In this document: positions 27,982 to 37,486 of the stretch, one piece after another | Layout of the letters: each line of letters begins with the position of its first letter | Numbering within the stretch: position 1 is the first letter of the stretch | Assembly: GCA_964635055.1 (NCBI GenBank) | Contig: CAZWMT010000005.1 | Location: forward strand, 1 to 64,000 | DNA from: JAEUJM01 sp964635055 | GTDB lineage: Bacteria; Actinomycetota; Acidimicrobiia; Acidimicrobiales; DATDAH01 | Length of the DNA stretch: 64,000 nt | Direction: 5' to 3' | Made by a program: the position numbers and the translations under genes | The notes under the pieces: generated by a model | Databases searched by the model: none | Seen by the model: the letters and a program-made list of their open reading frames with translations, nothing else | Told to the model about the DNA's origin: nothing

Positions 27982-28494
27982 ATGAACCTCCTCCACAACG
28001 TGCGACGGTTCTTCGGGTCGCTGCGGCCCGGTCCGCCGTCGCGCCAGGACCGGGCGTGGGCCGAGGGTCATCTGTCGCCCGCAGAGGTCGAGCTGTGGCG
28101 TCGGATGTCGAACCCCGACCAGCGCCACGCCGTGCGGGTGGCCCGGCGGGTGGAGATCGCGTTGGGTCACGAGGCCACGGCGCCGGTGATGGCGGCCGCG
28201 CTCTTGCACGATGTCGGCAAGACCGATGCCCACCTGCGCACCTACGGCCGGGTGATCGCCACGGTGACGATCGCGTTGGCGGGGAAGCGGACGGTGGCGG
28301 CATGGACCCAGACCCGGGGCCTGTGGCGCCGCATCGGCCTGTACGCCGAGTACACCGCGCTGGGGGCCGACATGTTGGCCCTGGCCGGGAGCGACCCGCT
28401 GACGGTGGCATGGGCGCGCGAGCACCATGACCCGCCCGACCAGTGGACGATCCCGCTCGAGATCGGCGAGGTGCTCGCCGCCGCCGACGAGTGA
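27982..28494 (+). CDS. HD-domain protein
   Basis: A 170-residue protein with a single HD metal-dependent phosphohydrolase domain. The first His lies in RHAVRVARRVE near residue 50, the HD pair is in AAALLHDVGKTDAHL near 77, and a later EHHDP near 148 fits the remaining ligands. Nucleotide or nucleic-acid phosphoester substrates are typical; this one is unknown. ATG 27982 begins the homologous part, and upstream in-frame sequence is repeat DNA. A short DUF4031 gene follows after 13 bases. Confidence 0.78.
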   Translation: MNLLHNVRRFFGSLRPGPPSRQDRAWAEGHLSPAEVELWRRMSNPDQRHAVRVARRVEIALGHEATAPVMAAALLHDVGKTDAHLRTYGRVIATVTIALAGKRTVAAWTQTRGLWRRIGLYAEYTALGADMLALAGSDPLTVAWAREHHDPPDQWTIPLEIGEVLAAADE

Positions 28495-28507
28495 GCCCGG
28501 CGCGCTC

Positions 28508-28774
28508 GTGACGATCCTCGTGGACCAGGCGGTCTGGCCGTGGCGCGGGCGGCGCTGGGCGCACCTCGTGAGCGACCGGGACTACGACGAGCTCCACGCC
28601 TTCGCCGAGCAACTGGGCATCCCCCGCCGGGCCTTCCAGGGTGACCACTACGACGTGCCCGCCGACTATCGCGAGCGGGCCATCGCCCTGGGCGCGGAGG
28701 CCGTGGACGCCCGGGTGCTGGTCCGCCGGCTGCGCGAGGCCGGTCTTCGCCGGCCAGCGCGTCGACGAGCCTGA
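28508..28774 (+). CDS. DUF4031 domain protein
   Basis: An 88-residue protein matching DUF4031: MTILVDQAVWPWRGRRWAHLVSD at the start, then DELHAFAEQLGIPRRAFQGDHYDVP. The Trp-rich start and the conserved GDHYDVP are the family hallmarks. Function is unknown. GTG 28508 lies shortly after the HD gene in what looks like a two- or three-gene unit. Confidence 0.78.
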   Translation: MTILVDQAVWPWRGRRWAHLVSDRDYDELHAFAEQLGIPRRAFQGDHYDVPADYRERAIALGAEAVDARVLVRRLREAGLRRPARRRA

Positions 28775-28830
28775 CGGAAATGAGCCGAACGGCTCTGTGC
28801 ACGCGCCGGCGCGATGTCGATCACCGACCA

Positions 28831-30078
28831 ATGATCGACATCTCGGCTCCCGGTTCGCTGGCCCAACTCGGAGTGCCCGAGGCGCTCGTCCTCGACATCG
28901 TGCTGCGCAGGATGCTGCGCGACGGGCATTCGTCGACGGTGCGGTTGGCCCACGACGTGGCCGTGACGCCCTATGCCATGGAGCAGGCCCTCTCCGAGCT
29001 GCGCGACCTACGACTCGTCGAGGTGCTGCGCCTCGACGGCCGCAACATGGAGGTGGTGCTGACCGACCTGGGCCGGGAGCAGGCGACGGCTCGCCTGGCC
29101 TTGTGCCGGTATGTCGGGGCGGTCCCGGTCAGCCTCGCTTACTACGACCGGGTGGTGCGGGCGCAACAGGGTCGGCCCAACGTCCACCACGACACGATCC
29201 GCTCCGCGTTCACCGACCTGGTGATCAACGACAGCCTGCTCGACGAGCTCGGGCCCGCGATCCGCTCGAAGGGCGCGATGTTCCTCTACGGCCCGCCCGG
29301 GACCGGCAAGTCGTCCATCGCCGAGCGGCTCATCCGGGTGCACGGAGACCACGTCCTGATCCCCCAGGCGGTCGAGGTCGACGGGCAGATCATCACCGTG
29401 TACGACCCGGTGCTGCATCGTCCGGCGGCGTCGCAGCCGGCTCGGCTGGACCCTCGTTGGATCCTCTGCGAGCGACCGAGCGTCATCGTCGGCGGGGAGC
29501 TGTCCGCCGGTCAGCTCGACCTCACCTTCCAGTCCCACGCCGGGATCTACCTGGCGCCGCTGCAGATGCAGGCCAACAACGGCATCCTGGTGATCGACGA
29601 CTTCGGCCGCCAGTCGGTGCGGCCCGAGCAGCTGTTGAACCGGTGGATCGTGCCGCTGGACCGGGGCATCGACTACCTGACGCTCGACTACGGGGTGAAG
29701 TTCGAGGTGCCCTGCCTCACCAAGATCGTCTTCTCCACCAACATGGAGCCGGCGAACCTGGCGGACGAGGCGTTCTTCCGGCGCATCCGCTCCAAGGTGC
29801 TCATCCCCGCCATGGACGACGCCCAGTTCGACGAGGTGCTGTCGCGGGTCGCCCGGCACGCCGGCGTGCAGTTGACACCGGGCGCGTCCGAGCGCCTGCG
29901 GGCCGCCAGCCGCCAGCAGGGCGACGGCGACCTCCGGCCCTACCTGCCTTCTGCGGTGTGCGACCTCGTCGTGTCGATCAGCGAGTACGAGGACGTCAGT
30001 CCCGTCCTCGACGCGGCCATGGTCGACCGGATCGTCACCCTCTTCTTCACCCAGGACCAGGCGATGGTCGCCGACTAG
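28831..30078 (+). CDS. AAA+ ATPase with N-terminal winged-helix-like region
   Basis: A 415-residue protein from ATG 28831; a start at 28780 adds 17 residues that look non-coding. Residues about 10-85 resemble a winged helix (SSTVRLAHDVAVTPYAMEQALSELRDLRLVEV), and a charged linker follows. The AAA+ core starts at about 140 with Walker A YGPPGTGKSS, Walker B ILVIDDFGRQ, sensor region VFSTNMEP and the Arg-finger-like EAFFRRIRSK. The mixture of DNA-binding-like and ATPase parts suggests a regulator or loader. The next gene, 100 bases away, is an acetyltransferase and gives no clue. Confidence 0.7.
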   Translation: MIDISAPGSLAQLGVPEALVLDIVLRRMLRDGHSSTVRLAHDVAVTPYAMEQALSELRDLRLVEVLRLDGRNMEVVLTDLGREQATARLALCRYVGAVPVSLAYYDRVVRAQQGRPNVHHDTIRSAFTDLVINDSLLDELGPAIRSKGAMFLYGPPGTGKSSIAERLIRVHGDHVLIPQAVEVDGQIITVYDPVLHRPAASQPARLDPRWILCERPSVIVGGELSAGQLDLTFQSHAGIYLAPLQMQANNGILVIDDFGRQSVRPEQLLNRWIVPLDRGIDYLTLDYGVKFEVPCLTKIVFSTNMEPANLADEAFFRRIRSKVLIPAMDDAQFDEVLSRVARHAGVQLTPGASERLRAASRQQGDGDLRPYLPSAVCDLVVSISEYEDVSPVLDAAMVDRIVTLFFTQDQAMVAD

Positions 30079-30178
30079 GCTCGGGCCGGTCGAACCGCCC
30101 GCCGACGCCCAGCGGACCCATCTGGGCGATGCGACCGATGGCGCCGATCTCGCTGAGCGCCCGCCCGCCGCCGCACCG

Positions 30179-30649
30179 GTGACCCTCGCGGTCGTCGATC
30201 CTGCGCACCGACACGCGAGGCACTGCCTGTCGGCGTACTACGCCGAGTTGGACGAGCGCTTCGACGCCGGGTTCGAGCCGTCCGTGGCGCGGCCCACGAC
30301 GGTCGACGACATGCGCCCGCCGGCGGGGCTGTTCCTCCTGGCGTCGCTGCGGGAGCACCCGGTGGGGTGCGGGGTGTTGAAGCTGCACGGTGACGAGCCG
30401 GCCGAGATCAAGCGGCTCTGGGTGGACGGGTCGGCCCGGGGCCTCGGCGTCGGCCGTCGCCTGCTCGCGGAGCTCGAGCGGCTGGCGGCCGAGCGGGGCG
30501 CGCCGGCGGTGCAGCTGGACACCAACCGATCACTCACCGAGGCCATCGCCTTGTACCGCTCCTCGGGCTATGTCGAGATCGAGGCGTTCAACGACGAGCC
30601 CTACGCGCACCACTGGTTCGAGAAGCCGCTGCCCGAGGCTCAGCGGTGA
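30179..30649 (+). CDS. GNAT-family N-acetyltransferase
   Basis: A 156-residue GNAT enzyme. Motif A, which binds acetyl-CoA, is clear as EIKRLWVDGSARGLGVGRRLLAELERLA (residues about 73-100), followed by VQLDTNRSLTEAIALYRSSGYVEI of motif B. The acceptor is unknown. The start is GTG 30179. It is convergent with trpS, 12 bases apart. Confidence 0.85.
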   Translation: MTLAVVDPAHRHARHCLSAYYAELDERFDAGFEPSVARPTTVDDMRPPAGLFLLASLREHPVGCGVLKLHGDEPAEIKRLWVDGSARGLGVGRRLLAELERLAAERGAPAVQLDTNRSLTEAIALYRSSGYVEIEAFNDEPYAHHWFEKPLPEAQR

Positions 30650-30661
30650 CGTAACCGCGGC

Positions 30662-31642
30662 TCAGCGGGGGAGCAGGCCGATGTTGCGCTTGGCCCGGTC
30701 GAGGACCTCGGACGACACCGCCTGGGCCTTCGCCGCGCCCTTCTCGAGGATGGCGTGCATGGCGTCGGGGTCGGCGGCCAGCTCGGCGTAGCGCTCCTGG
30801 ATCGGGCGGAGCAGCTCGACCACAGCCTCGGCGGTGTCGGCCTTGAGTGCCCCGTACTGGGTGTAGTCGCCCGCCGCCTCCTGGGGGGTGCGGCCGGTGG
30901 CGGCGCCCAGGATGGACAACAGGTTGGACACCCCCGGCTTGGCGGCGACGTCGTAGCGCACCTCGGACTCGGTGTCGGTGACGGCTCGCTTGATCTTCTT
31001 GGCGATGACAGCCGGATCGTCCAGCACGAGGACGGTGCCGGCGGCGGAGTCGGCCGACTTGGACATCTTGTTCGTCGGCTCCTGGAGGTCCATCACCCGG
31101 GCGCCGGCCGCGGGGACCACGGCCTCGGGCACCACGAAGGTCTCGCCGTAGCGGTGGTTGAAGCGCAACGCCACGTCGCGGGTGAGCTCGACGTGCTGGC
31201 GCTGATCCTCGCCGACGGGCACCCGCTCGGTGTCGTACAGGAGGATGTCGGCCGCTTGCAGGGCCGGGTAGGTGAGCAGCGCGGTGGACACGAAGTCGGC
31301 CTTCTCGGACTTGTCCTTGAACTGGGCCATGCGTCGCATCTCGCCGAACGAGGCGGTGCACTCCATCAGCCAGGCGCCCTCGGCGTGCTCGTGCACGTGG
31401 CTCTGCACGAAGAGGGTGCACACGTCGGGATCGACCCCGACGGCCACGAGCAGGCGGGCCAGCGCGAGGGTGTGGTCGCGCAGGCGCACGGGGTCGTGGG
31501 CGACGGTGAGGGCGTGCAGGTCGACCACGCAGAACACGCAGTCGGACTCGTGCTGGGCGGTCACCCACTGCATCAGCGCGCCGAGCAGGTTGCCGAGGTG
31601 GACGTCGCCGGTCGGCTGGATGCCGGAGAAGACACGGGCCAT
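30662..31642 (-). CDS. trpS: tryptophanyl-tRNA synthetase
   Basis: A 326-residue class I aminoacyl-tRNA synthetase that charges tRNA-Trp. It opens ARVFSGIQPTGDVHLGN (the HIGH-type motif), has CTASFGEMRRMAQFKDK, GEDQRQHVELTRD and the KMSKS loop in EPTNKMSKSADS. ATG 31642 places the Rossmann start at the N-terminus; the longer frame upstream is spurious. It is transcribed towards the GNAT gene and is divergent from scpA across 92 bases. Confidence 0.95.
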   Translation of the reverse strand: MARVFSGIQPTGDVHLGNLLGALMQWVTAQHESDCVFCVVDLHALTVAHDPVRLRDHTLALARLLVAVGVDPDVCTLFVQSHVHEHAEGAWLMECTASFGEMRRMAQFKDKSEKADFVSTALLTYPALQAADILLYDTERVPVGEDQRQHVELTRDVALRFNHRYGETFVVPEAVVPAAGARVMDLQEPTNKMSKSADSAAGTVLVLDDPAVIAKKIKRAVTDTESEVRYDVAAKPGVSNLLSILGAATGRTPQEAAGDYTQYGALKADTAEAVVELLRPIQERYAELAADPDAMHAILEKGAAKAQAVSSEVLDRAKRNIGLLPR

Positions 31643-31734
31643 GGCCCCGAGGATAGGCATCAGGCGCTCTGGCGCCCGAGACGGATTCCGGCATGCACCG
31701 GAGCGCCCGGCCAGGCCTCTAGAGTCGGAGCACA

Positions 31735-32586
31735 GTGTCCGAGCGCGCACCAGGCCAGACCACGACCCCGACGACGACCCCGATGGCGACGGGGTCGTAT
31801 GCGGTCCACACCCCCGTGTACGACGGCCCCTTCGACCTGCTGTTGCACCTGATCCTGCGCGACCAGGTCGACCTCTACGAGGTGACGCTCACCGAGATCG
31901 TCGACGCGTACCTCATCGAGCTCGAGCGCATGGAGACGCTCGACCTCGACGTGGCCACCGAATTCCTGTTGATCGCGGCGACGCTGGTCGAGCTGAAGTC
32001 GCGCCGCCTGCTGCCCGGCGACGACGAGCTCGACCTGGACGACGAGCTGGCCCTGTGGGAGGAGCGCGACCTGCTGCTCGCCCGCCTGCTCGAGTGCAAG
32101 ACCTTCAAGGATGCGTCGGTGGTGCTGGCCCGGCTGGCGGCCGAGGCCGGCCGCTCGCTGCCGCGGACCGCCGGCCTCGAGGAGCGGTTCCTCGACGTGG
32201 CCCCCGACCTGCTGGCCGGTGTGTCGCCCGACCACCTGCGCGACGCCCTGGTGCGGGCCCTGACCCCCAAGCCGGTGGCCCGCATCGACCTGGAGCACGT
32301 CGCCCCCATCCGCATGAGCGTGGCCGAGGCGGTCGAGGAGCTCGTCGACGAGTTGCCCCGGGTCGGGGCCATCTCGTTCCGCGCCCTCACCCAGTCCCTC
32401 GTCGAGCGGCTCGAGGTGGTGGTGCGGTTCCTGGCCATCCTGGAGATGTTCAAGCAGGGGTGGGTGGATCTCGACCAGGCCGAGACCTTCGGCGAGATCC
32501 GCATCCTCTGGATCGGGGCCGGCGCCGACGACCACGCGGGCCCCGCCCACACCGAGCTCGCCTCGATCGACGCCTACGAGGGCTGA
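31735..32586 (+). CDS. scpA: segregation and condensation protein A
   Basis: A 283-residue kleisin that links the SMC heads in the condensin complex. The N-terminal PVYDGPFDLLLHLILRDQVDLYEVTLTEIV and ATEFLLIAATLVELKSRRLLP are diagnostic. The C-terminal winged helix is around 220-275 (FRALTQSLVERLEVVVRFLAILEM). A Thr-rich leader of about 25 residues precedes it. The start is GTG 31735. It is followed after five bases by scpB and opens the long scp-aro-cmk unit. Confidence 0.93.
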   Translation: MSERAPGQTTTPTTTPMATGSYAVHTPVYDGPFDLLLHLILRDQVDLYEVTLTEIVDAYLIELERMETLDLDVATEFLLIAATLVELKSRRLLPGDDELDLDDELALWEERDLLLARLLECKTFKDASVVLARLAAEAGRSLPRTAGLEERFLDVAPDLLAGVSPDHLRDALVRALTPKPVARIDLEHVAPIRMSVAEAVEELVDELPRVGAISFRALTQSLVERLEVVVRFLAILEMFKQGWVDLDQAETFGEIRILWIGAGADDHAGPAHTELASIDAYEG

Positions 32587-32591
32587 CGGCC

Positions 32592-33218
32592 GTGGCCAGC
32601 GAAGCGGTTCGGGCCATCGAGGCCATCTTGATGGTGGCCGACCAACCGGTCGAGCCCCACCTGCTCTCGCAGCTCCTCGAGGTGTCGGCCGACCGGGTCG
32701 ACGAGCTCTGCGCCGAGTTGGCCGCGGGCTACGAGGCCGAGCAGCGAGGGTTCTCGCTCGTGCGCGTGGCCGGCGGGTACCGGTTCCAGAGCCACCCCGA
32801 CCTCGCTCCCTACGTCGAGCGTTTCGTGCTCGAGGGCCAGTCGGCCCGCCTGTCCGCGGCGGCGCTCGAGACCCTGGCCATCGTCGCCTACAAGCAGCCG
32901 GTGTCGCGCGCGCAGGTGTCGGCCATACGCGGCGTCGACGTCGACGGGGTGATGCGCACCCTGCAACAGCGTGGCTACATCGCCGAGACGGCCCGCGACC
33001 CCGGGCCCGGCCAGGCCATCCTGTTCGGCACGACCGACCTGTTCCTCGAGAAGCTGGGCCTCTACTCGCTCGACGACCTGCCCCCGCTCGGCGAGTTCGT
33101 GCCCGACGCCCGGGTCGTCGAGGCGCTCGAGCAGGGGCTGCGGCCCGAGCGCCCCGACGAGGCGCCGCCCGCGCCGGGGCCCACCGACCCGGGGGCGGCT
33201 CCCCGTGTCGACGGCTGA
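32592..33218 (+). CDS. scpB: segregation and condensation protein B
   Basis: A 208-residue protein with two winged-helix domains that binds ScpA in the SMC complex. Diagnostic segments are AIEAILMVADQPVEPHLLSQLL at the start and ALETLAIVAYKQPVSRAQVSAIRGVD in the second domain, ending in TDLFLEKLGLYSLDDLPPLGEF. GTG 32592 directly precedes the homologous start. Its acidic, Pro-rich tail overlaps the rluB start by 14 bases. Confidence 0.93.
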   Translation: MASEAVRAIEAILMVADQPVEPHLLSQLLEVSADRVDELCAELAAGYEAEQRGFSLVRVAGGYRFQSHPDLAPYVERFVLEGQSARLSAAALETLAIVAYKQPVSRAQVSAIRGVDVDGVMRTLQQRGYIAETARDPGPGQAILFGTTDLFLEKLGLYSLDDLPPLGEFVPDARVVEALEQGLRPERPDEAPPAPGPTDPGAAPRVDG

Positions 33219-33987
33219 CGACCCGCCGACCCGAGAGCGACTGCAGAAGGCCCTGGCCCGGGCCGGCCTGGGGAGCCGGCGGGCGTGTGAGGAGCTGATC
33301 GCCGACGAGCGGGTGACCGTGAACGGTGTGGTCGCCACGCTGGGCGACCGCGTCGACCCCGACGCCGACGAAGTGGCGGTCGACGGTGCCGTGGTGGGGG
33401 TGCGCCCCGGTCTCGTGCACTACGTGTTGAACAAGCCGGCCGGCGTGATCACCACCGCCGACGACCCCCAGGGGCGGCCCACGGTGCTCGACCTGGTGCC
33501 CGCGGCGCCCCGTGTGCATCCGGTGGGCCGCCTCGACCTCGACACCGAGGGCCTCCTGCTCCTCACCAACGAGGGTGAGCTCACCCATCGCCTCACCCAC
33601 CCGTCGTTCGGGGTGGACAAGGAGTACCTGGCCGAGGTGGTGGGCACCCCGAGCCGAGGCGCGCTGCGACGCCTTCGCGAGGGCGTCGAGCTCGACGACG
33701 GCCCCACCGCCCCCGCCCGGGTCTCACTGCTCGAGGGCAACCTGCTGCGCATCACCCTCCACGAGGGCCGCAACCGCCAGGTCCGGCGGATGTGCGAGGC
33801 GGTGGGCCATCCCGTGCGGCGGCTGGTGCGCACCCGGATCGGGCCGCTCACCGACCGAACGCTGGCCCCGGGGGAGTGGCGCGTGCTCACGGGCGCCGAG
33901 GTGCACGAGCTCCGCCTCGCGGCCGAATCGATCGAGGACCACGAGGACCACGAGGACCACGACCCTGCGCGACGCGGGCACCGGTAG
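33205..33987 (+). CDS. rluB: 23S rRNA pseudouridine synthase, RluB type
   Basis: A 260-residue pseudouridine synthase. Residues 10-60 form the S4 domain (RLQKALARAGLGSRRACEELI). The catalytic domain has the signature VGRLDLDTEGLLLLTNEGEL with the catalytic Asp, and RNRQVRRMCEAVGHPV near the C-terminus. It modifies the large-subunit rRNA. GTG 33205 lies within scpB. An odd tail of repeated EDHEDHEDH near residues 246-254 comes from a nine-base repeat and may bind metal or be neutral. Confidence 0.92.
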   Translation: MSTADDPPTRERLQKALARAGLGSRRACEELIADERVTVNGVVATLGDRVDPDADEVAVDGAVVGVRPGLVHYVLNKPAGVITTADDPQGRPTVLDLVPAAPRVHPVGRLDLDTEGLLLLTNEGELTHRLTHPSFGVDKEYLAEVVGTPSRGALRRLREGVELDDGPTAPARVSLLEGNLLRITLHEGRNRQVRRMCEAVGHPVRRLVRTRIGPLTDRTLAPGEWRVLTGAEVHELRLAAESIEDHEDHEDHDPARRGHR

Positions 33988-33998
33988 GCTCCGGGGTC

Positions 33999-34364
33999 GT
34001 GTCTCCCGTGCGAGCCCTGCGTGGCGCCACCACGATCGACAAGGACGACCGCGAGCATCTCGGCGAGCGGGTGCTGGCCCTGCTCGAGGCCATGTTCGCC
34101 CGCAACGAGATCGACCACGACCAGCTCATCTCGGTGATCTTCACGGCGACCGCCGACATCCACTCGGCCTTTCCCGCCACGGTGGCGCGGAGCGCCGGGC
34201 TCGGCGACGTCCCCCTGCTCTGCGCGCAGGAGCTGGTCATCGACGGGGGCACCCCGTTGTGCATCCGCGTGCTCATGCACCTCGACACCGAGACACCGCG
34301 GTCCGAGCTGCACCACGTGTACCTCGAGGGGGCGCGCGGCCTCCGCGACGACCTCCCCGACTAG
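33999..34364 (+). CDS. aroH: chorismate mutase, AroH class
   Basis: A 121-residue monofunctional chorismate mutase of the Bacillus AroH type, converting chorismate to prephenate. VRALRGATTIDKDDREHLGERVLALLEAM at the start, then FTATADIHSAFPATVARSAGLGDVPLLCAQE and the closing CIRVLMHLDTE are typical, including the arginines of the active site. GTG 33999 is chosen by alignment of the start with relatives. The product prephenate is the substrate of the next gene, tyrA. Confidence 0.92.
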   Translation: MSPVRALRGATTIDKDDREHLGERVLALLEAMFARNEIDHDQLISVIFTATADIHSAFPATVARSAGLGDVPLLCAQELVIDGGTPLCIRVLMHLDTETPRSELHHVYLEGARGLRDDLPD

Positions 34365-34375
34365 GCGGCGCGGTC

Positions 34376-35440
34376 ATGGCAGGGCGTGCCGGCCTCGTCG
34401 GCACCGGCCTCATCGGAGGCTCGATCGGGATGGCGCTGCGTCGCCAGGGGTGGCACGTGAGCGGCGTGGACCTCGATCCCGACCGCGCCGCCCGCGCCCT
34501 CGAGCTCGGGGCACTCGACGCCGTGGGTCGCGACCCTGGCGCCGACGTGACCTTCGTGGCCACCCCGGTGGGAGCGGTCGCCGAGCTGGCCCGCGCCGTG
34601 CTCGAGACGGGCACCGGGGTGGTGACCGACGTCGGCAGTGTCAAGGGCCCCATCGTGCGGGCGGTGGGCGATGCCCGGTTCGTCGGCGGGCACCCCATGG
34701 CCGGCTCCGAGCAGGAGGGCGTGGACGGCGCCCGGCCCGACCTGTTCGAAGGGGCGGTCTGGGTGCTCACGCCCGACGACACCACCGACGAGACCGCCTA
34801 CACCACCGTGCGGTCGACCGTGTCGACGTTCGGCGCCGAGGTGGTGGCCCTCCCCCCCGATCGCCATGACTCGCTGGTGGCGGTGGTGTCGCACGTCCCG
34901 CACCTGACCGCCGCCACGCTCATGGCCCTGGCCGACGAGCGGTCGGCCGACCACCGGGCCCTGCTGCGCCTGGCCGCCGGCGGCTTCCGGGACATGACGC
35001 GGGTGGCGGCCGGGCACCCCGGCATCTGGCCCGACATCTGCACGGAGAACCAGGGTGCCATCGTCGAGACGCTCGACCGGCTCATCGCCGCGCTGGGCCA
35101 GATGCGCGACGTGGTGGCCGCCGGCGACCGAGCGGCCCTGCTGGGTCGGCTCGAGTCGGCTCGGCTGGCCCGGGCCAACCTGCCCGTCCGCTACGCGCAG
35201 CCCGACCAGCTCACCGAGCTCCGCGTGCCGGTACCCGACCGGCCCGGTGCCCTCGCCGAGGTGACCACCCTCGCCACCGAGCTCGACGTCAACATCGCCG
35301 ACCTCGAGCTGGCCCACTCGTCCGAGGGCGACAAGGGCGTGATGATCCTGCTGGTCGAGTCGACCGAGGCCCACCGCCTGATCCCCGCCCTGCACCGCCG
35401 CGGCTACGTGGTGGCCGAGCACCCCCTGGAAGGTCGCTGA
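34376..35440 (+). CDS. tyrA: prephenate dehydrogenase with ACT domain
   Basis: A 354-residue dehydrogenase of tyrosine synthesis. The Rossmann motif GLVGTGLIGGSIG starts at residue 6, followed by TDVGSVKGPIV, GGHPMAGSEQEGVDGA (with the catalytic His) and VSHVPHLTAATL. Residues about 280-354 form an ACT domain (LRVPVPDRPGALAEVTTLA), so feedback control by an amino acid, probably tyrosine, is likely. It begins 11 bases after aroH and ends two bases before aroA. Confidence 0.93.
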   Translation: MAGRAGLVGTGLIGGSIGMALRRQGWHVSGVDLDPDRAARALELGALDAVGRDPGADVTFVATPVGAVAELARAVLETGTGVVTDVGSVKGPIVRAVGDARFVGGHPMAGSEQEGVDGARPDLFEGAVWVLTPDDTTDETAYTTVRSTVSTFGAEVVALPPDRHDSLVAVVSHVPHLTAATLMALADERSADHRALLRLAAGGFRDMTRVAAGHPGIWPDICTENQGAIVETLDRLIAALGQMRDVVAAGDRAALLGRLESARLARANLPVRYAQPDQLTELRVPVPDRPGALAEVTTLATELDVNIADLELAHSSEGDKGVMILLVESTEAHRLIPALHRRGYVVAEHPLEGR

Positions 35441-35442
35441 CG

Positions 35443-36717
35443 ATGCCGACGGCGCTGCAGGTGCACGGGCCGGCACCGCTGCGGGGACGGGTGCGGGTGC
35501 CGGGCGACAAGTCGATCTCGCACCGGGCCCTGCTGCTCGCCGCGCTCGCCGACGGCACCTCCACCATCAGCGGGCTGTCGGAGGGCGAGGACGTGGCCCA
35601 CACCCGGGACGCGGTGGAGGCCCTCGGCGCCAGGGTGGACCGCCCTGGCGGTGAGGGAACGATCGCCGTCACCGGCGGCGCGCTGCGAGCTCCCGAGCGG
35701 ACTGTCGACGTCGGCAATTCGGGCACGGGCCTGCGCCTGCTGATGGGGCTGGCGGCCGGCATCGCGGGCACCACGCGCTTCGACGGCGACGAGTCGATCC
35801 GACGGCGCCCGATGGACCGGGTGGCCGTCCCGCTGCGCTCGATGGGCGCGACGGTGGAGGGCACCGGTGCCACCTGCCGGGCGCCGCTGGCGGTCACCGG
35901 GGGCGCGCTCCGCGGCATCGACTACGCACTGCCGGTGGCCAGTGCCCAGGTGAAGGGTGCGGTGCTGCTGGCGGGCCTGGCCGCCGAGGGCGAGACCGTG
36001 GTGCGCGAGGTGCAGATCACCCGGGCCCACACCGAGGAGATGCTGGCCGCGTTCGGCGCCGACGTGGCCGTGGCCGACGGCGAGGTGCGGCTGCGTCCGG
36101 GGCGGCTCACCGCGAGCGACGTGGTGGTGCCGGGCGACCCGTCCCAGGCTGCGTTCTGGCTGGTCGCCGCCAGCGTGGTGCCCGGCAGCGACGTGACGGT
36201 CGAGGGGATCTACCTGGGCCCCGCCCGCAACGGGTTCCTCGACGTCCTCGCGCGCATGGGCGCCGACCTCGAGGTGGATCGCGCCACCGGTGACGTCCGC
36301 GCCCGGCACGCACCCCTGCACGGCACCGACGTCACCCCTGACGAGATCCCGGGCCTGGTCGACGAGGTGCCGGCGTTGGCGGTGGCCGCAGCGGTGGCCG
36401 ACGGCCCCACGCGGTTCCTGGGGGCGGGGGAGCTGCGGGTGAAGGAGTCGGACCGCATCGCGACGGTGGTGTCCGAGCTCGGGGCCCTGGGAGCACGGGT
36501 CGAGCCGCTGGCCGACGGCCTGGTGATCGCCGGCGGTGGCCGGTTGCGGGCCGGCCACGTCGACTCGCACGGCGACCATCGCATCGCCATGGCCGCGGCG
36601 ATCGCGGCGCTGGCCGCGGAGGGTGCGACCGAGATCGGTCACTGGGACGTGGTGGCCACGAGTTATCCCGGGTTCGAGCAGGATCTGGAATCGTTGAGAG
36701 GGTGGACCGCACCATGA
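35443..36717 (+). CDS. aroA: 5-enolpyruvylshikimate-3-phosphate synthase
   Basis: A 424-residue EPSP synthase of the shikimate pathway. RVRVPGDKSISHRALLLAALADG holds the phosphate-binding Lys and Ser, VDVGNSGTGLRLLMGLAAG is the LxNAGT-type motif, and DESIRRRPMDRV and GELRVKESDRI follow. The usual DHTE-type motif reads RAHTEEML. The enzyme transfers enolpyruvate from PEP to shikimate 3-phosphate and is the classical glyphosate target. It ends in ATGA, where an 18-codon frame overlaps its stop. Confidence 0.94.
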   Translation: MPTALQVHGPAPLRGRVRVPGDKSISHRALLLAALADGTSTISGLSEGEDVAHTRDAVEALGARVDRPGGEGTIAVTGGALRAPERTVDVGNSGTGLRLLMGLAAGIAGTTRFDGDESIRRRPMDRVAVPLRSMGATVEGTGATCRAPLAVTGGALRGIDYALPVASAQVKGAVLLAGLAAEGETVVREVQITRAHTEEMLAAFGADVAVADGEVRLRPGRLTASDVVVPGDPSQAAFWLVAASVVPGSDVTVEGIYLGPARNGFLDVLARMGADLEVDRATGDVRARHAPLHGTDVTPDEIPGLVDEVPALAVAAAVADGPTRFLGAGELRVKESDRIATVVSELGALGARVEPLADGLVIAGGGRLRAGHVDSHGDHRIAMAAAIAALAAEGATEIGHWDVVATSYPGFEQDLESLRGWTAP

Positions 36718-36796
36718 GCACGACCACGATCACGAGCGGCATCCCCGGCACGGGTGGGTGCCGAGGATGACCACCGGACAGGAAGGGACCACCCAG

Positions 36797-37482
<686 letters not shown>

Positions 37483-37486
<4 letters not shown>

